From Paracoccaceae bacterium (GTDB lineage: Bacteria > Pseudomonadota > Alphaproteobacteria > Rhodobacterales > Rhodobacteraceae): a stretch of 8,173 nucleotides of DNA. The notes beneath the pieces were generated by a model that searched no databases, was not told where the DNA came from, and worked only from the letters and a program-made list of their open reading frames with translations. The stretch lies in contig SLPP01000026.1 of assembly GCA_007131945.1 (NCBI GenBank), positions 1 through 8,173 of the forward strand. Direction: 5' to 3'. Below are positions 7,032-8,173 of this stretch, one piece after another; position 1 is the stretch's first letter; each line of letters begins with the position of its first letter. The position numbers and the translations under genes were made by a program.

Positions 7032-7514
7032 ATGCGCTGGCTTGACCGCGCCATCGAGGCGCTGGCGATGCTGGGCGTCGCGGCCTATGCCGCGGCCGCG
7101 CTGGTCACGGTGGCCGACATTCTCGGCCGCCGCCTCGGCCTGCCGATCGACGGGGTCGTGGACATCGTCCAGCTCTGCGTGATGACCGGGGCCTGGTTCG
7201 TCATTCCCTGGGCCTTCGTCGCCGGCGCGCATGTCTCGGTCGATTTCGTGCAGACGCGCTTGTCCGAGACGCTGGGAAGGCTGATCCGGCTCCTCGCCGC
7301 GGCGATGGCCGGCGTGCTGCTCGCGCTGATGCTGCGCTACGGCCATGACGCGGCGAGCCTGCAAAGGATGCTCGGCGACCGCTCGCAGCAGCTGGGCATC
7401 CCGATCGGCTGGTACTGGGCGCCGCAACTCCTCGGCCAGGGCGCGGCGATCCTGGCGCTGGTCTCGGTCCTTGTGCGGCTCTTCCGGCCGTCCCCGGCGG
7501 GACGCGCGCGATGA
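7032..7514 (+). CDS. dctQ: TRAP transporter small membrane subunit (DctQ family)
   Basis: The product is 160 residues with four hydrophobic segments (about 7-31, 44-66, 82-102 and 127-151), the normal DctQ topology in the inner membrane. Family signs are an early V-A-D-I-L-G-R helix end, the loop H-V-S-V-D-F at 67-72, and the segment IPIGWYWAPQ before the last helix. DctQ pairs with DctM to form the sodium-driven permease that receives ligand from DctP. A purine-rich run GGGAGGGGG at 7021-7029 precedes the ATG closely. The stop overlaps the start of dctM in an ATGA, indicating translational coupling and a fixed subunit ratio. The sequence alone does not indicate the substrate. Confidence 0.9.
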   Translation: MRWLDRAIEALAMLGVAAYAAAALVTVADILGRRLGLPIDGVVDIVQLCVMTGAWFVIPWAFVAGAHVSVDFVQTRLSETLGRLIRLLAAAMAGVLLALMLRYGHDAASLQRMLGDRSQQLGIPIGWYWAPQLLGQGAAILALVSVLVRLFRPSPAGRAR

Positions 7515-8173
7515 GCGGCGCGGCGCTGGCCGGGCTCTGGGGCTTCCTCGCCACGCTGGGACTGATCGCACTGGGCGTGCCGGTGGCGGTGGCGATGGGC
7601 GTCGTCGGCGTCGTCGGCTACTGGTGGCTGCAGGGCTGGTTCTCGGCCTCCTACGTGCTGGGAACCGCGCCTTTCGAGGCGATCTTCCCCTATTCCTTCT
7701 CGGTCATCCCGCTCTTCGTGATGATGGGTGTCTTCGCCGCGCGCGCGGGGCTGTCGCGGTCGCTCTTCGACCTGATCAACGGCTTCTTCGGCCATCTGCG
7801 CGGCGGGCTCGCCGTCTCGTCGGTGGGCGCGAGCGCGATGTTCGGCGCGATCTGCGGCTCGTCGCTGGCCACCGTCGCCACGATCGGCCGCGTCGCCATG
7901 CCCGAGATGCGCCGCTACCGCTATGACGACTCGCTCTCGGCCGCGGCGGTGGCGGCGGGGGGCACGCTCGGCGTGCTGATCCCGCCCTCGATCCTGCTGG
8001 TGATCTACGGCCTGCTCACCCAGACCTCGATCGGGCAGCTCTTCATCGCCGCGTTCATCCCCGGGCTTCTCGGCGCGCTCCTCTACGGGCTTGCCATCGT
8101 CCTGCGCGTGCGCCTGCGCCCCGAGCTTGCGCCACCGGCCGCACGCACGCCCTGGGTCGAGCGGCTGCGGCTC
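7511..8173 (+). CDS. dctM: TRAP transporter large membrane subunit (DctM family), N-terminal half
   Basis: The frame starts at the ATG overlapping the dctQ stop and stays open to the window end, giving 221 residues. The family usually has around 430, so about half is present. It is strongly hydrophobic, with several membrane helices. Recognisable DctM segments are GVPVAVAMG near the start, a VIPLFVMMG helix, the loop GAICGSSLATVATIG (112-126) and GGTLGVLIPPSI (150-161); the last two correspond to conserved transport-core regions. The protein forms the elevator-type transport channel of the TRAP system, moving the DctP ligand inward with sodium. Nothing suggests truncation other than the window boundary. 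Confidence 0.93.
   Translation, partial: MSGAALAGLWGFLATLGLIALGVPVAVAMGVVGVVGYWWLQGWFSASYVLGTAPFEAIFPYSFSVIPLFVMMGVFAARAGLSRSLFDLINGFFGHLRGGLAVSSVGASAMFGAICGSSLATVATIGRVAMPEMRRYRYDDSLSAAAVAAGGTLGVLIPPSILLVIYGLLTQTSIGQLFIAAFIPGLLGALLYGLAIVLRVRLRPELAPPAARTPWVERLRL

Noticed and set aside
6027..7571. A 514-residue minus-strand frame opposite dctP and dctQ
   Set aside because: It spans the boundary between two clear genes, has no domain signs and shows the same shadow composition.
1..8173. tRNA or rRNA genes, CRISPR arrays, insertion sequences, attachment sites
   Set aside because: No tRNA-like tail or arms, regularly spaced repeats, transposase motifs or terminal repeats were seen. Nearly all of the window is accounted for by the seven genes.

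Overview
The window is about 8.2 kb of very GC-rich DNA (roughly 70% by eye). Gene content and protein style (a class IV aminotransferase ending, PIG3-type quinone oxidoreductase, CYP116B-type P450 and TRAP transporter) suggest an alphaproteobacterium, most likely of the Rhodobacteraceae/Paracoccaceae. That assignment is inferred from gene style, not from a marker gene. All genes lie on the + strand. I see no RNA genes, CRISPR, insertion sequences or phage genes. No gene-free stretch exceeds 203 bases.

Left part (1-1348): the 3' end of a class IV (branched-chain-type) aminotransferase gene is followed by a 124-base spacer rich in dyad symmetry. Next is a zinc-free NAD(P)H:quinone oxidoreductase of the PIG3 type. 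The spacer holds a GC stem-loop just after the aminotransferase, a cluster of three TGGTTC/GAACCA half-sites that looks like a regulator binding region, and a perfect 16-bp palindrome.

Middle part (1458-5947): there are two large multi-cofactor redox enzymes. The first is a 658-residue member of the trimethylamine dehydrogenase / 2,4-dienoyl-CoA reductase / N-methylproline demethylase family (FMN barrel, 4Fe-4S, dinucleotide-binding domains). Its active-site segment differs from the classic ene-reductase motif and its second nucleotide-binding loop looks degenerate. The second is a 769-residue self-sufficient cytochrome P450 fused to an FMN reductase and a 2Fe-2S ferredoxin (CYP116B class). 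It has its own recognisable sigma-70-like promoter, with a perfect inverted repeat lying over the -35 box.

Right part (5985-8173): a complete tripartite TRAP transporter order, dctP (periplasmic binding protein), dctQ (small membrane subunit) and dctM (large membrane subunit, cut by the window end). It follows the P450 gene by only 37 bases and is probably in the same transcript; dctQ and dctM overlap by ATGA.

Working model (inference): the locus takes up a small organic acid or related polar compound through the TRAP system. The P450 then hydroxylates or dealkylates it, and the flavoenzyme may perform an oxidative demethylation or a reduction. The quinone oxidoreductase may deal with quinone or enone products. 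The substrate cannot be read from the sequence. The coupling of a CYP116B enzyme to a dedicated importer is the most useful clue to a natural substrate.
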